Source of the DNA: Theropithecus gelada
Taxonomy: Eukaryota > Chordata > Mammalia > Primates > Cercopithecidae
Direction: 5' to 3'
Length of the DNA: 64,000 nucleotides
Assembly: GCF_003255815.1 (NCBI RefSeq)
Contig: NC_037673.1
Location: forward strand, 163,855,427-163,919,426
Positions 1-10,725 of this stretch are shown in pieces. A program made the translations under genes and the position numbers. Each line of letters opens with the position of its first letter. Positions within the stretch are counted from its first letter, which is position 1. The notes beneath the pieces were generated by a model. That model did not search any database, was not told the DNA's origin, and saw only the letters and a program-made list of their open reading frames with translations.

Positions 1-683
1 AGCCTGACAAAGTATCCCTCTAAGTGATTAAATTTCTGTTTTATTAGGGTTCAAACAAGTGCTCGGTATTTGCCTTTGTGTTGACAAGAAAATAAATCTA
101 TCTCCAAATGCCACAGAGAGAAATTTATCCTCCCCTTTCCTCATTGTATGTACTGATCTTGTGTTCAGATCTGATTACCCTTAACAGTCAACCTCTATGT
201 GCAGTAACTTGAGCTCTTTTCCTTAGTTTTTCCTTTACCAGTAACTCCCTGGTTGTTTTTAACCTTTGTAACTACCTTTCTGGTCAAAGCACTGCATCTC
301 TTTCTATAAGATGATGGCTTCGGATCACCTTCTCATTTTTCTCACATTTATTTTCAAATGTGTCTCCATTTTCCCACAAGCCCAGACTGTCATATACCAT
401 GCTTTACTATTCTGAGTGACTTGACATTCTCTGACCAGACCATGGTGTCTCTCTCCATCAGGCTCCACACTGTTCCCTGTGCTAGAATATTGTCATCCAT
501 AATGGTCTCCTAAAAACAGCCCCTTAATCCCCAAGATTAACTGCATGTCTCCCTGACACACCTATCCAGGTCCTCGTCCCCTGGGTGGCCATTGCACAGA
601 CACACTGTACTGCAGTTGCCTGTTTACTTGGTTGTCCCTTCCATTGTTTGAAAATGCATAGTGAGAAGAACAGAGAATGACTT
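1..683. other. Unique non-coding DNA
   Basis: AT-rich sequence with no repeat family, open frame or RNA that I recognise. It may hold relics too diverged to see by eye. Confidence 0.5.
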
Positions 684-694
684 CCGTAAATACC

Positions 695-993
695 TTTTTT
701 TTTTTTTTTTTTTGAGACGGAGTCTTGCTCTGTTGCCCAGGCTGAAGTACAGTGGCGCAATCTCTGCTCACTGCAAGCTCCTCCTCCCAGGTTCATGCCA
801 TTCTCCTGCCTCAGCCTCCTGAGTAACTGGGAATACAGGTGCTCACCACCACGCCCTGCTAATTTTTTGTATTTTTAGTAGAGGCGGGGTTTCACCGTGT
901 TAGGCAGGATGGTCTCGATCTCCTGACCTTGTGATCCGCCCACTTCAGCCTCCCAAGTGCTGGGATTACAGGCGTGAGCCATCGCACCCGGCT
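695..993 (-). mobile_element. AluY-type SINE
   Basis: Full-length reverse-strand Alu: poly-T (695-713), then the right and left monomers, ending in the complement of the Alu 5' end. The 'gcaagctcctcctccc' and 'cgatctcctgaccttgtgatccgcc' stretches fit AluY. Ten-base target duplications (ccgtaaatac at 684-693, ccataaatac at 994-1003) flank it with one mismatch. Confidence 0.97.
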
Positions 994-1003
994 CCATAAA
1001 TAC

Positions 1004-1785
1004 TTTTAAAAGAATTAATGAAGTTCCTTTTAAAGTGTAAATCCCTTGGAACTGAGAATTAATTCTATAGTTAGCTAGTTATAAGAGTCTAGAGAAAATG
1101 GAACATAAGACAGCCATATCTTTTGGCTTTGATTAGTAAAAAGAAATATATATGACTGTAACAGAAGATGGTCTAAATATGTAAGATGCTTCACAAAACA
1201 GAGATAAAGAGTATGTCCTATCCTTAAAATTAAAATTTGGAAGGATTAACAGTGGCTCAACACACTAGAATGCTGTATTAAGTAGTATTCTGAAGTCTCG
1301 TCCAAGCCCAATAAAAAGAATAATTTGATCCAGCAAAGTGTGCTGTGAATATCAAGCAGGGAAGGCCACAGGTTTAGTATCTAAAACTAAAGGGGTAAGT
1401 GAAAATGTAAAAGGAACACCCAAACAAAATCTCTGCTTATTTTACCTTACTTTCAAATCAGAGAATTGTGCACTTGAAAAGACCTCTTTGCACATCCCCA
1501 AGTCTTACTTTACAGATGCATCACCTTACTTTCAGCTGAAGAAGCTAAGGTTCTCAGAATAAGTATGCTGAGCATGTCTCTGCTGTAGCCAGATAGAACT
1601 AGAACAATGCCCTGCCCTGCTGATTATCTTTCTAAGAATTCTGAACCCTGCTGAGTTTATGGGGCAATATTCCTGTGCCCTGACTTGCAGCTTAAGTGGC
1701 TTCTGAATCGAACATCCTTCCTCCAGTGGTTCAGAGACGCAGACTAGCACTTAGTAACGATGCAGCAATGATATATTTAGTATCA
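1004..1785. other. Unique non-coding DNA
   Basis: No recognisable repeat or gene. Short open frames (up to 74 codons) show no domain or splice context. Confidence 0.45.
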
Positions 1786-1787
1786 AC

Positions 1788-1990
1788 CTCGAGCCAGGCT
1801 TTTACCGAACAGTTTACTATGCAGTATGTTCCCCACAAGCCCCAACAATCCTATGTAGTAGAAAGTATTAGTTTCCCCAATATACAGATGAGAAACCTGA
1901 GGCTTTAAAGAGTAACCGACTTGGAAAAATCACATACCTAGAAATGGAGAGAGCTGGACTTTGACCCAATCAGTCTGGCTCTGAATTCAC
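1788..1990 (-). mobile_element. MIR SINE relic
   Basis: Diverged reverse-strand MIR: the 'cagatgagaaacctgaggc' core block, a weak 'cacatacctagaaatgg' block and 'gctggactttgacccaatcagtctg' match the MIR body in order. Ancient mammal-wide copy. Confidence 0.75.
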
Positions 1991-2302
1991 GTCTGTAAAT
2001 GCAATAATATATTGGGGTTTAGGGAAAATTTTTACACAGCACTTTTGAGGACATCTTGAGTTCTTCAGACCTCTTCACAGACATGCTATATCATAGAAAC
2101 AGAACAAAATTTGCAAAGACACTTAGTGTCTCTGAAAAGATAGAACAGGCTTAAAGAGTACTTGACTCAGAAAATTTACAAAATCCCACTGCTCCCTTGG
2201 TAGAGAGATCAGATGGAACATGAAATAAAGTACTTCCTTAAAAGTCCTTTAAGAATTGAAATGTGAAGATAGAGGTCATGCGTGATATACATTAAGATGA
2301 AA

Positions 2303-2625
2303 ATAATTAAGAGCTAGCATTCTCTGGGGACCTACTAAGTACTAGGGGTTGGGCCAAGTGTTTTACAAACATTATCACTTGAATCCCCACAACCCTTGGG
2401 CAGAGGCCTGCATGTTCAGGCTGTACACTGCAGAACTCCAAGGGGCACCATTTATTTAAACTATAACATGCATGGTAGCTTTAGGCGGTGCAGTGACCTG
2501 ACCTATGAGATGGTTACACGTTGTGGTTTAGTGGTTAGTTCAGATTTAGGAAGGGACTGAGCTGGGATTGGAACCCGGAACGTTTTACTCACACAGTCCT
2601 TGCTTCTCGCTGCTCTTGGTACACC
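2303..2625 (-). mobile_element. MIR SINE relic, interrupted
   Basis: The left half (2303-2405) reads like reverse MIR ('cctactaagtactaggg', 'gtgttttacaaacattatc'). The right end (about 2560-2590) resumes with 'ctgagctgggattggaaccc'. About 150 bases between them do not resemble MIR, so there is either an old insertion or a strongly diverged centre. Confidence 0.65.
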
Positions 2626-2639
2626 TATGCCCCTGTAAA

Positions 2640-3260
2640 CATCCTCTCTCAGGGGAGAGAATCAGGCTAATTTAATTAGCATGGCCATGCTTTTCTGAGT
2701 TATATGAAATTATTCCCTGTAAGAATCTCAAAGCTAGCAGTTAATGATTTGGTACCATTAGCAGTTGATTGTGGATATCACAATTCAGTCCATCTTGAAG
2801 GGATATGTTTTGATAAACTGATTCCATTTAAATGTGCATCGATTATATGTTCAGTACCATTTTTCTTCCTCTTAGTATAACATGCACTGAAAAAATAAAA
2901 TTGCTGTTCAGAAATAATACTTAGTTCAGCCCCAGTACACACAGTTGTTATATTCCTTTAAAAAAAAAAAGCTAGCAAGTTTTTGGGGAACTCCAGGGAA
3001 AACAATATTGGAATTAATTTTAGTTTCAAAAGAACAGCAGGAATTATTCAGGTAAAAATATTTATGTTAATATGCTACAACTGCCACATTTTTTTCTGTG
3101 TGACCACTAGCGCTTTCTAAACAGCTGCTAGAAAAATGTACACAAGAAATGTGTGAGGTCTATGGAAAATGTAATTTTTGTATTCTAGCTATTACATTTT
3201 TTTCCAGTCATTACATCTCCCCCAACTCTTGCAGGATGTGGGTTTTTTGCATAAGTTGCA
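2640..3260. promoter_or_regulatory. Candidate regulatory block with TAAT palindrome
   Basis: Repeat-free AT-rich block. At 2666-2680 lies gctaatttaattagc, an inverted pair of TAAT homeodomain cores symmetrical apart from the central base. It overlaps a perfect 12-base palindrome gcatggccatgc at 2679-2690. Further TAAT/ATTA cores follow at 2740-2765. That this is an enhancer is inference only. Confidence 0.25.
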
Positions 3261-3339
3261 AATTCAAAGTTAAATGAGGCACCTTTTGGACTTGGCTAAA
3301 TATGTATGAACATGAAGTTATGAATATATGAACTGCTGT

Positions 3340-3615
3340 ACCGTCTCATGTTCCAGTGAAGAAAACAACATAGGCTCGTGACATGTAATGTTTGAGACCA
3401 TTGACCTTGCTTCTCACTAGCTGCATGTGAGAATTTGGGCGGGTCACTGAAGCTCTGGTTCGGGGTCTTACTTGAAAAATAGGAATGATAATAAGCCCCC
3501 ACCTCATAGATTGTTCTAAGGATTCATTAAATAGATACAAACATACAGTGTTTGGCAAAGTGCCCAATTCCTAGTTAGTGAGGCTCTAAATTGTAGTTAT
3601 CATTATTGTATTATA
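3340..3615 (+). mobile_element. MIR SINE relic
   Basis: Forward MIR, fairly complete: 'cactagctgcatgtgagaa', 'gaaaaataggaatgataata', 'cccacctcatagattgttc', 'aaggattcattaaatag' and 'gtgtttggcaaagtgccc' follow the MIR consensus order through to its 3' end. Confidence 0.85.
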
Positions 3616-4371
3616 TTATTCTCTGGTCTGCGCTGGGAAAGGATCTGCCTGCATTGCTGTATAAATATTTTGTTATTTTAATGGTAGTTTCTAACTTTTC
3701 AGGTGATCTTTCCTTATTGGTATTTATGTTCATGTTGTGATAAACTTGAACTATTCTAAAAGTAAATATGTCTCTTTAAATGTTATTTTCTATCAGTTCC
3801 TTCTAGAGAATATTTGTTTTGGCAAATAGAGATATATCCTGTTTTAATCAACCCATCAGGCTTATTCAATTCAAGGAATTTTCAACCATTTTGAAGATTG
3901 CAACAGTTATTGAGAACTATAAAATGTGTTCCCTGCCTTTGAAGAGATCTGGGAAAGGATTATTGACATCTTTTTATACAGAAGAGGAATCACCTGAAAC
4001 ACCAAAAAAAGGTTTACATCAAATATAATAACTGATGACATGCTGATTTAAGTATTTAATGAGCAAATCCTATTAACTCTGCCCACCCATTCATCCGGTT
4101 ACACAAATGAAATAACATCTGAACTTCCATGCATGGGTGACCAAATCCCATACACAAGGTAATGAAGGATAGAACCACTTGGGTTTTAATATCATGTCTT
4201 TCCATGGGAAAGTTCTGCCTTTCATGTGTGTCTAGGTGCTCTCTTCATTAGCTGAATTCATTTCTGTCTTGCCAACACACTTGCTTATACATTGATGTTA
4301 TGATTTGGGTCTTGTGTGTCTCTATGGGGCCAGATTACTCATTGAATTTCACTTTATTTTAATAAAGGGCT
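3616..4371. other. Unique non-coding DNA
   Basis: AT-rich, no recognisable repeat, gene or RNA. Confidence 0.45.
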
Positions 4372-4462
4372 AATTTATATATATATTATATATGTGTGTG
4401 TGTACATATATATAATATATATACACATATATGTTATATATAACATATAGTATATATATGAC
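4372..4462. repeat. (TA)n/(TG)n-rich microsatellite
   Basis: About 90 bases of alternating TA with a short TG run. Several self-complementary stretches (for example gttatatataac) could form cruciform or hairpin structures. Confidence 0.9.
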
Positions 4463-4507
4463 CCTTTACGTAGTAAAAGTTTTCCCAAGAAGTGCTATAG
4501 GTGTTTT

Positions 4508-4825
4508 TTTTCTTTTTTCTTTTTTTTTGTTTGTTTTTGAGACAGAGCCTCCCTCTGTCATGAGACTCTTGGGCTGGAGTACAATGGCACAATCTTGGCT
4601 CACTGCAACCTCTGCCTCCTGGGCTCAAGCGATTCTCCTGCCTCAGCCTCACAAGTAGCTGGGATTCCAGACATGCACCACCATGCCCAGCTAATTTTTG
4701 TATTTTTAGTAGAGACGGGGTTTCACCATGTTGGCCAGGCTGGTCTTAAACTCCTGACCCTATGATTCGCCCGCCTCAGCCTCCCAAAGTGCTACGATTA
4801 CAGGCGTGAGACACTGTGCCTGGCT
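4508..4825 (-). mobile_element. AluS-type SINE
   Basis: Reverse Alu with a T-rich tail interrupted by G, both monomers, and the 5' end at about 4825. The internal text 'ctcaagcgattctcctgcc' and 'aactcctgaccc' suits AluS. A small insertion ('atgagactcttgg') breaks the usual 'cgcccaggctggag' segment. No clear target duplication. Confidence 0.95.
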
Positions 4826-5111
4826 GCTGTTTTTTATTTTCTTCAAAAGTCCTTGCTTACACGTACAACACACACAACCTCTCTCCCTCTGTCTCCCTCT
4901 TGTTCTATTTCTGTTGTGGTCTTGATTTCTCTCTTTCACATATGCACAAGCAGAGGCACTCATACCCACATTCATATAGACCTTTTAGTCTTTCTTCTCA
5001 TAGTGTTATTTCATATGCCACAATTGCCTTGGGTACAACTAGTCCGGAAATTTCTAATCCATAGCCATATATGCTAAATGACACCTACAGTAAGTGGTAT
5101 ACAGCCTTAAA
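4826..5111. other. Unique DNA between two Alus
   Basis: Contains a pyrimidine-rich run (about 4875-4935) and CA-rich patches. No gene seen. Confidence 0.4.
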
Positions 5112-5124
5112 AAGACTACATTAA

Positions 5125-5535
5125 GCCAGACACAGTGGTTCACGCCTGTAATCTGAGAACTTTGGGAGGTCGAGGTGGGTGGATCACCTGAGGTCAGGAG
5201 GTCAAGACCAGACTGGCCAACATGATTTCACCCCGTCTCTACTAAAACTACAAAAATTAGCTGGGCACGGTGGTGTGTGCCTGTAATCCCAGCTACTTGG
5301 GAGGCTGAGGCAGGAGAATCGCTTGAGCCAGGAGGCAGAGGTTGCAGTGAGCCAAGATTGTGCCATTGCACTCCAACCTGAGTGTGGTAGCACACCCCTG
5401 TAATCCCAGCTACTCGGGAGGCTGACGTGAGAGAGTTGCTTCAACTCAGGAGGTGGAGGTTGCAGTGAGCCAAGATCGCACCATTGCACTCCAACCTCGG
5501 TGACAAGAGTGAAACCATCTCAAAAAAAAAAAAAG
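5125..5535 (+). mobile_element. Alu with duplicated right arm (trimeric)
   Basis: Forward Alu about 410 bases long instead of about 300. The right monomer occurs twice: about 5265-5390 and about 5391-5515, each running from a 'gtggt' start through 'cccagctact', 'gttgcagtgagccaagat' and 'attgcactccaacct'. A poly-A tail follows. Exact 13-base target duplications (aagactacattaa) lie at 5112-5124 and 5536-5548, so the whole trimeric unit sits inside one insertion site. Confidence 0.95.
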
Positions 5536-5548
5536 AAGACTACATTAA

Positions 5549-7720
5549 CTTCTGATTTAAGCAGCAAATGAATTGGGTGTGTTCTTACTTGTTAAACAAA
5601 GAAGACTCTCCATAGGATTACTTTATATCATTTAGAAAAAGACAGTTTTTATTTTTTTTTCTGGAAATGTACAGTAGAGCCCAAGAAGTAGTATACTAAA
5701 TTAGTACTAGTCTTCAAAACTGTGTGGTTTCATTGATGTACTGATTTCAGAAAAACTATGTCAGCAACTTAGGTCTTTTCGTGTGATGTAGCAATTAGTT
5801 TTCTGCTAGGCTGATAGAAGAAAGTAAAAAGAGGCAAGGATTTGTTCCTCAAATTATTGTGCTTAGCTTTTTGTTGTGCTTCAAAAGTCTGTGCGTTGGT
5901 TTTTGTGGTTGTTTAACCCCTCTTTCCAGTCCTCCCTCTTAACCTGAAGAAGAGGCAGAAGGAATAGAGAGGAACAAGGAAGGAATCAACCTTTTGGCAG
6001 AATAAGAGAAGAAATTTTTTTAAGGGTGCAAAATTATTTCTAGGTAGTTCTGAACTTGGTTTCCTCAGAGAATTGTGTGGTGGAAATTGGCCGTGGTACA
6101 AGCCTGTGTTGGATTACTTTGCTTAAAACTTTTAATCACTCATTTGAGTTTCACCTTGGTGTGGGATATTGAGAGGTAGCTGGAGGGAGGATGCACGTTC
6201 TCCACTTACCTTCATGGGGTCACCCAATCAATCTTTTCACACTCTGGGTTCCTGTCTGAACAGAGGACTTTTATTTGTCAATACAGATAATTCCTCTGGG
6301 TGTAATCTTAGTCTACACTTTAATTTTAACTTTAAGAATTTTGTTTTTCTGAGAGGTACAACCATGGCACATCTTATCCAATAGGAGCCATTCCTACACA
6401 TTCATTTAATACAAATGCGTAAGACCACAATCAGTGTGTTAGGTGAAGTCTTTCCTTGTGAGGAAAAGTAAATGCCTCTGATAAAATAATGTTTCACCCT
6501 CACGCATCATCATAATTAAGAAGATAAAATGTATTCAAGCAGAAGAGTTAAATACCAACATTAGGTGGTATAGGATTGAGTACAGAAATGGCAATGAAGG
6601 AAGAGGGCAGTACAGGCCGGAAAAATCAAGGAAAAAGAAGGCTTTGAATAAGAACTGCACAGAGTGACTGCATTGCAGTAACCTTATTGGGTTAACTGGT
6701 TTTGCTTTTTTTGGCGTGTTGATGGAGTTGAAAGAATCAGCCCTTTTTACTTGAGTACTTCAAATTTTTTGCATTACCTTTAGGCTGTGGTTCTTGATGT
6801 TGAAAGAAATATGTCTTCGAGGCTTTTCTCTGGGATGCCAAAGAGTGGCACCTTGGGTATAGGAAGAGAGCATGTGTTAGGTCTGCTGGAGTGTGTGTAA
6901 TAGAGATAGATGGAGCTGGAGTGTATTGATTCTTTATTTCTTGTCAGTTCTTGGCATGCATTATTGACAGTGGAGATTGAATAGTTTGAAGTTGGTAAAA
7001 GTCACTATCAAGAAACTGTGTTGCTTTGAGTTTGCAGAAATAACTAAGGAGAGGAAGACAAACCCCTTGCTGTGCTCTGACTACCCCTGGGCTTTTTGTG
7101 CATTGGATTATGAAAAGTGATAGAAGACTGGAACTTTTTATGGTAAATATTTAAAGGGAAAACTTTGTCCCTATAGTAACCCTTTTAGCAAGTATGGTTG
7201 TCATGTTCCCGCTGCATATGACTGGGACTGTCCTGAGCTCAAACGAGGTGATCAGTTATTATCAATATATAACCAGCTAATGGATGAGCAAATATTTAGT
7301 GAAACAAAATAATTATCAAGATCTTGACTTCTTATATTATTGGAAAGGTAGAGTAATTGATAGGAACCTGAGGGTGCCTACACCACCCACCCACCCTGCC
7401 CAGATTGGTTGATCTGGATGGAACTTCAGAAGATGTTCTTTATTTATGATTGCCTGTGGCTCTATTATTGGAATCCTCCTTACCAGTTGTCTACCTTTGC
7501 TATCTATTTCTGAATATAGAGGTAAAAGAGGATGTACAGAAAAGCTTTGTTATTTATTGGCTGCGGTGGGGAGGGGAAGTAAAGATTATCATAACACTCA
7601 ATTAGAGTTACATCCTGTTCAGGGCAGTTCTCCAAGTGCTCCCTCTGCTCCAAACTTAGTGATAATTGAGGCTTATAAAGCAGAGAGACATTATTAAAAA
7701 TACATCGAGTTTCATCATTG
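5549..7720. other. Long unique non-coding stretch
   Basis: About 2.2 kb in which I recognise no transposon or gene. Short open frames on both strands lack domains and coding-like composition. Very diverged relics cannot be excluded. Confidence 0.45.
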
Positions 7721-7954
7721 ACGCTTCCTCCCTTTGACAAATACTTCCCTGTTTCCCCTACTCCCCAGTCCCTGCCATTTCCCATTCCTACTCTCTGCTT
7801 CCAGGAGTTTGACTATTTTAGATTTACCATATGGGTGGTATCATGTAGTAGTTGCCCTTCTATATCTGGCTTATTTCAATTAGCATGATATTCTCCAGGT
7901 TTATCCATGCTGTTGCAAATGGCAGGAGTTCCTTCTTTTTCAAGGCTGGGTTTT

Positions 7955-8279
7955 ATACATATATACACACACACACACACATATTTATATATTTATATTA
8001 TCTGTATTATCTATATTTATATTGTATTATATATATTTATACCAATAGATATATGAGTGTGTGTATATACATATAATTATACCAGTATATATAGCAGTAT
8101 ATAGATGGTGTGCATATATAATTATACTATCTATTATGCATAGTATAATCATGTACAGTATAATTATATAGTATATAATCATATTATTATATAGTATGCT
8201 ATATATTATTTATACTGTGATATATATATTATGATACAGTATATATTATATATGTATCACAGTATAGATAAGAAAATAT
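7955..8279. repeat. AT-rich degenerate simple repeat
   Basis: Begins with (CA)n at about 7967-7981 and continues as roughly 300 bases of irregular TATA/TAT/ATAC text. It sits exactly where the L1 text is interrupted, so it probably grew inside the L1. Confidence 0.9.
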
Positions 8280-8289
8280 AAGAAAAATA

Positions 8290-8587
8290 GGCCGGGTGCA
8301 GTGGCTCACACCTGTAATCCCAGCACTTTGGGAGGCTGAGGCAGGCGGATCATGAGGTCAGGAGATCGAGACCATCCTGGCTAACACGGTGAAACCCCAT
8401 CTCTAATAAAAATACAAAAAATTAGCCGGGCGTGGTGGCAGGTGCCTGTAGTCCCAGCTACTCAGGAGGCTGAGGCAGGAGAATGGCATGAACCCGGGAG
8501 GCGGAGCTTGCAGTGAGCCAAGATTGTGCCACTGTACTCCAGCCTGGGCCACAGAGCGAGACTCCGTCTCAAAAAAAAAAAAAAAAA
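8290..8587 (+). mobile_element. AluY-type SINE
   Basis: Full-length forward Alu: 'gagatcgagaccatcctggc', 'gaacccgggaggcggagc' and 'cttgcagtgagcc' indicate AluY. Perfect 10-base target duplication (aagaaaaata at 8280-8289 and 8586-8595). Inserted into the AT-rich array within the L1. Confidence 0.97.
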
Positions 8588-8600
8588 GAAAAATATATAT

Positions 8601-8695
8601 TAGAAAATGTGATACTGTATATATAAGAAAATGTGATACTGTATATATATAAGAAAATGTGATACTGTGTGTAGCTATATATATATCTATATCTA
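8601..8695. repeat. Three-copy ~25-bp minisatellite plus TA tract
   Basis: Three head-to-tail copies of a unit containing agaaaatgtgatactgt begin near 8602, 8625 and 8651, joined by TATATA spacers. An AT tract follows to about 8695. Confidence 0.85.
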
Positions 8696-9404
8696 CATAT
8701 CCATTCATCTGTGGTGGACATTTAAGTTGCCTCCATGTCTTAAACTATTGTAAATAATACTGCAGTGAACATGGGAGCACAAATATCTCTTCAAGAGCTG
8801 GTTTTCAATTCCTTTGAATATTTACCCAGAGGTGGGATTGCTGAATCATATGGTAATTCTGTTTTTAATTTTTTGAGGAGCATGTATACTGTTTTCCATA
8901 ATGGCTGAACCAATTTATATTCTCACCAATAGTGTTAAAGGGTTGCCGTTTCTCCACATCCTCCCCAAAACTTGTTCTCTTCTGTTTTCTTCATAGTAGC
9001 CATCCTAACAGATGGTAGGTGACATCTTATTGTGATTTTGATTTGTATTTCCATGATGATTAACGATATTGGGCACCTTGTCATATACCAGTTTTCTATT
9101 TGTATGTCTTCTTTGGAGAAATATCTATTCAATTCCTTTGCTCATTTTTAAATCAGATTGTTAGGGTTTTTGCTTGTTTTGCTTTTGAGTAATAGGAGTT
9201 CCTTATGTATTTTGGATATTAACCCTTTATCAGATATATGGTTTGCTAATATGTTCTTCCATTCCAAAGATAGGCTACTTGTTTTCTTCATTGTTTTCTT
9301 TACTGCACAGAAGCTTTTTAGTCTGATATAATTTGACTTATCTATTTTTGCTTCTATTGGCTGTGCTTTATTGTCATATACAGGGAATCCATTTCCAATG
9401 TGTT

Positions 9405-9536
9405 TGTGGCATCGATCATAGTAATGGTTTCATGGGTGTATACTCATCTCCGAGCTCACCGAGTTGTATATATTAAAGTTGTGCGGCTTTTGGATGTCAA
9501 TACCTCAATTATACCTCAATAAAGTGGTTTTGAAAA
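9405..9536 (+). mobile_element. L1M 3' UTR terminal fragment
   Basis: Forward L1M 3' end: 'gtaatggtttcatgggtgta', 'gttgtatatattaaagttgt', 'attatacctcaataaag' match the last ~130 bases of old L1 3' UTRs, with the AATAAA signal near the end. Directly abuts the reverse L1 segment. Confidence 0.8.
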
Positions 9537-10139
9537 ATGCACCAATGAAAACAGCATGAATTGTACATAGTGTAGTTCTAGAAATCTTAGAACCCAATGC
9601 CTGAATGCTGTCTAGAATCCTGGGAAGTCTACCTTCTGTATTTCATTAGGCTGTGATCTCAGATCCCGAACCAGACCAAAAGTACATATAAACATCTGAG
9701 ACCTGTACTGTCTCTTCAGTAGATTCTAAGCTGCCTGCACTTTAATAAAGATCTTTAAGTAACTCTGCTTGGTAGAGACTCTCCATCACACAGAAAAATG
9801 GTGGCCAGAGGCATGTCAAAGTCAGAATATTAGATATGATTTACCAAAGTGAAAAGAAATGGGGTGGTGCTCAGAGTTTTCTGGTCCAAGCATTTGTCGG
9901 GTCAATGAATAAGAGCAGGATTTCCCTCTTGCCTTGCTGTACTTAAATTCATTGATATTAAGAGACAGTCCAGGATTGGATAGACAAATCGATCTTATCT
10001 CAAATTTGGATTCCTATTGATTGGTAGTAGCTGCCTAAGATGTTGAGTTAAGAAGATTATAATGTCATGACATCTGGACTCAGTACAAAGAAGAGTTATC
10101 ACAACTGAAGAATGTATGCTACAGGGAAGAAAGTGGTGG

Positions 10140-10140
<1 letters not shown>
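9537..10140. other. Unique non-coding DNA
   Basis: No recognisable repeat or gene. Confidence 0.4.

Positions 10141-10181
<41 letters not shown>
10141..10181. repeat. (GATA)10 microsatellite
   Basis: Ten uninterrupted GATA units, likely length-polymorphic. Confidence 0.98.
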
Positions 10182-10309
10182 GCTATATAATATTTGCATA
10201 CTTTTTAGATACAAATATACTGTATTATCAAAGTAATATATGCACTTTTAATATTGAGAGTGTCACTATTAGGGTGACACTACACCATACATATGGCAGA
10301 TACTGTCTA

Positions 10310-10725
10310 GTTGCCCACCAAATTATTCTCTTTCTTCTCAGGCAAACAAGATGGCTGAACTACAATCTCATCCTCTCTTGAAGCTAGACATGGCCATATT
10401 CCTGAGGTCTAGCCAATGAGATACATATGTAGAAATGGCATTGATCACTTGCAGACATGGAAAATAAATCTTTCCATATGTGAGTCCCAATTCTATTTCT
10501 CCATTCACTGGCAGAAGGGATGGAGAGGACTTGGGTAGAGGACTGAGAAGAGAGCAACCACAAGGAGGCGCCTGAGTCCCTAAATGACTGGATTTGAGGC
10601 CTCCTCTCAGCCCCTGCCCTTCTGCCTGCCACCCTGCATTGTCATACAATGAACAAGAACTATACTTTTACCGTACAGTGCCACAGAATTAGGATTGTTT
10701 GCTCTAGTTGACTAATACTATATAT
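10310..10725 (+). mobile_element. Ancient LTR-like interspersed repeat
   Basis: The text 'gaagctagacatggccatat', 'tctagccaatgagatacat' and the end 'gaacaagaactatactttta' with 'gttgactaatactatat' has the layout of old MaLR/ERVL-type LTR relics. The family cannot be named with certainty from memory. Confidence 0.45.

Larger units (their letters stand above)
7722..9401 (-). mobile_element. Old L1 (L1M-type), inverted 5' part
   Basis: Reverse-strand L1 3' UTR and distal ORF2. 7722-7955 matches the L1M 3' UTR read backwards; 8698-9401 matches ORF2. The reverse frame at 8935-9132 reads like L1 ORF2p C-terminus (FSKEDIQIENWYMTRCPISL, then VRMATMKKT), broken elsewhere by stops. The two parts are separated by an AT-rich array and an AluY. 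With the forward fragment at 9405-9536 it forms one inverted-then-direct L1. Confidence 0.88.

Noticed and set aside
10141..10181. (GATA)10 and the GATA array at 24229 as CRISPR-like or regulatory arrays
   Set aside because: Plain tetranucleotide microsatellites without spacers.
10259..10281. Hairpin agtgtcac / gtgacact with 7-base loop
   Set aside because: An 8-bp stem is expected by chance in 64 kb and nothing around it suggests an RNA gene or terminator.
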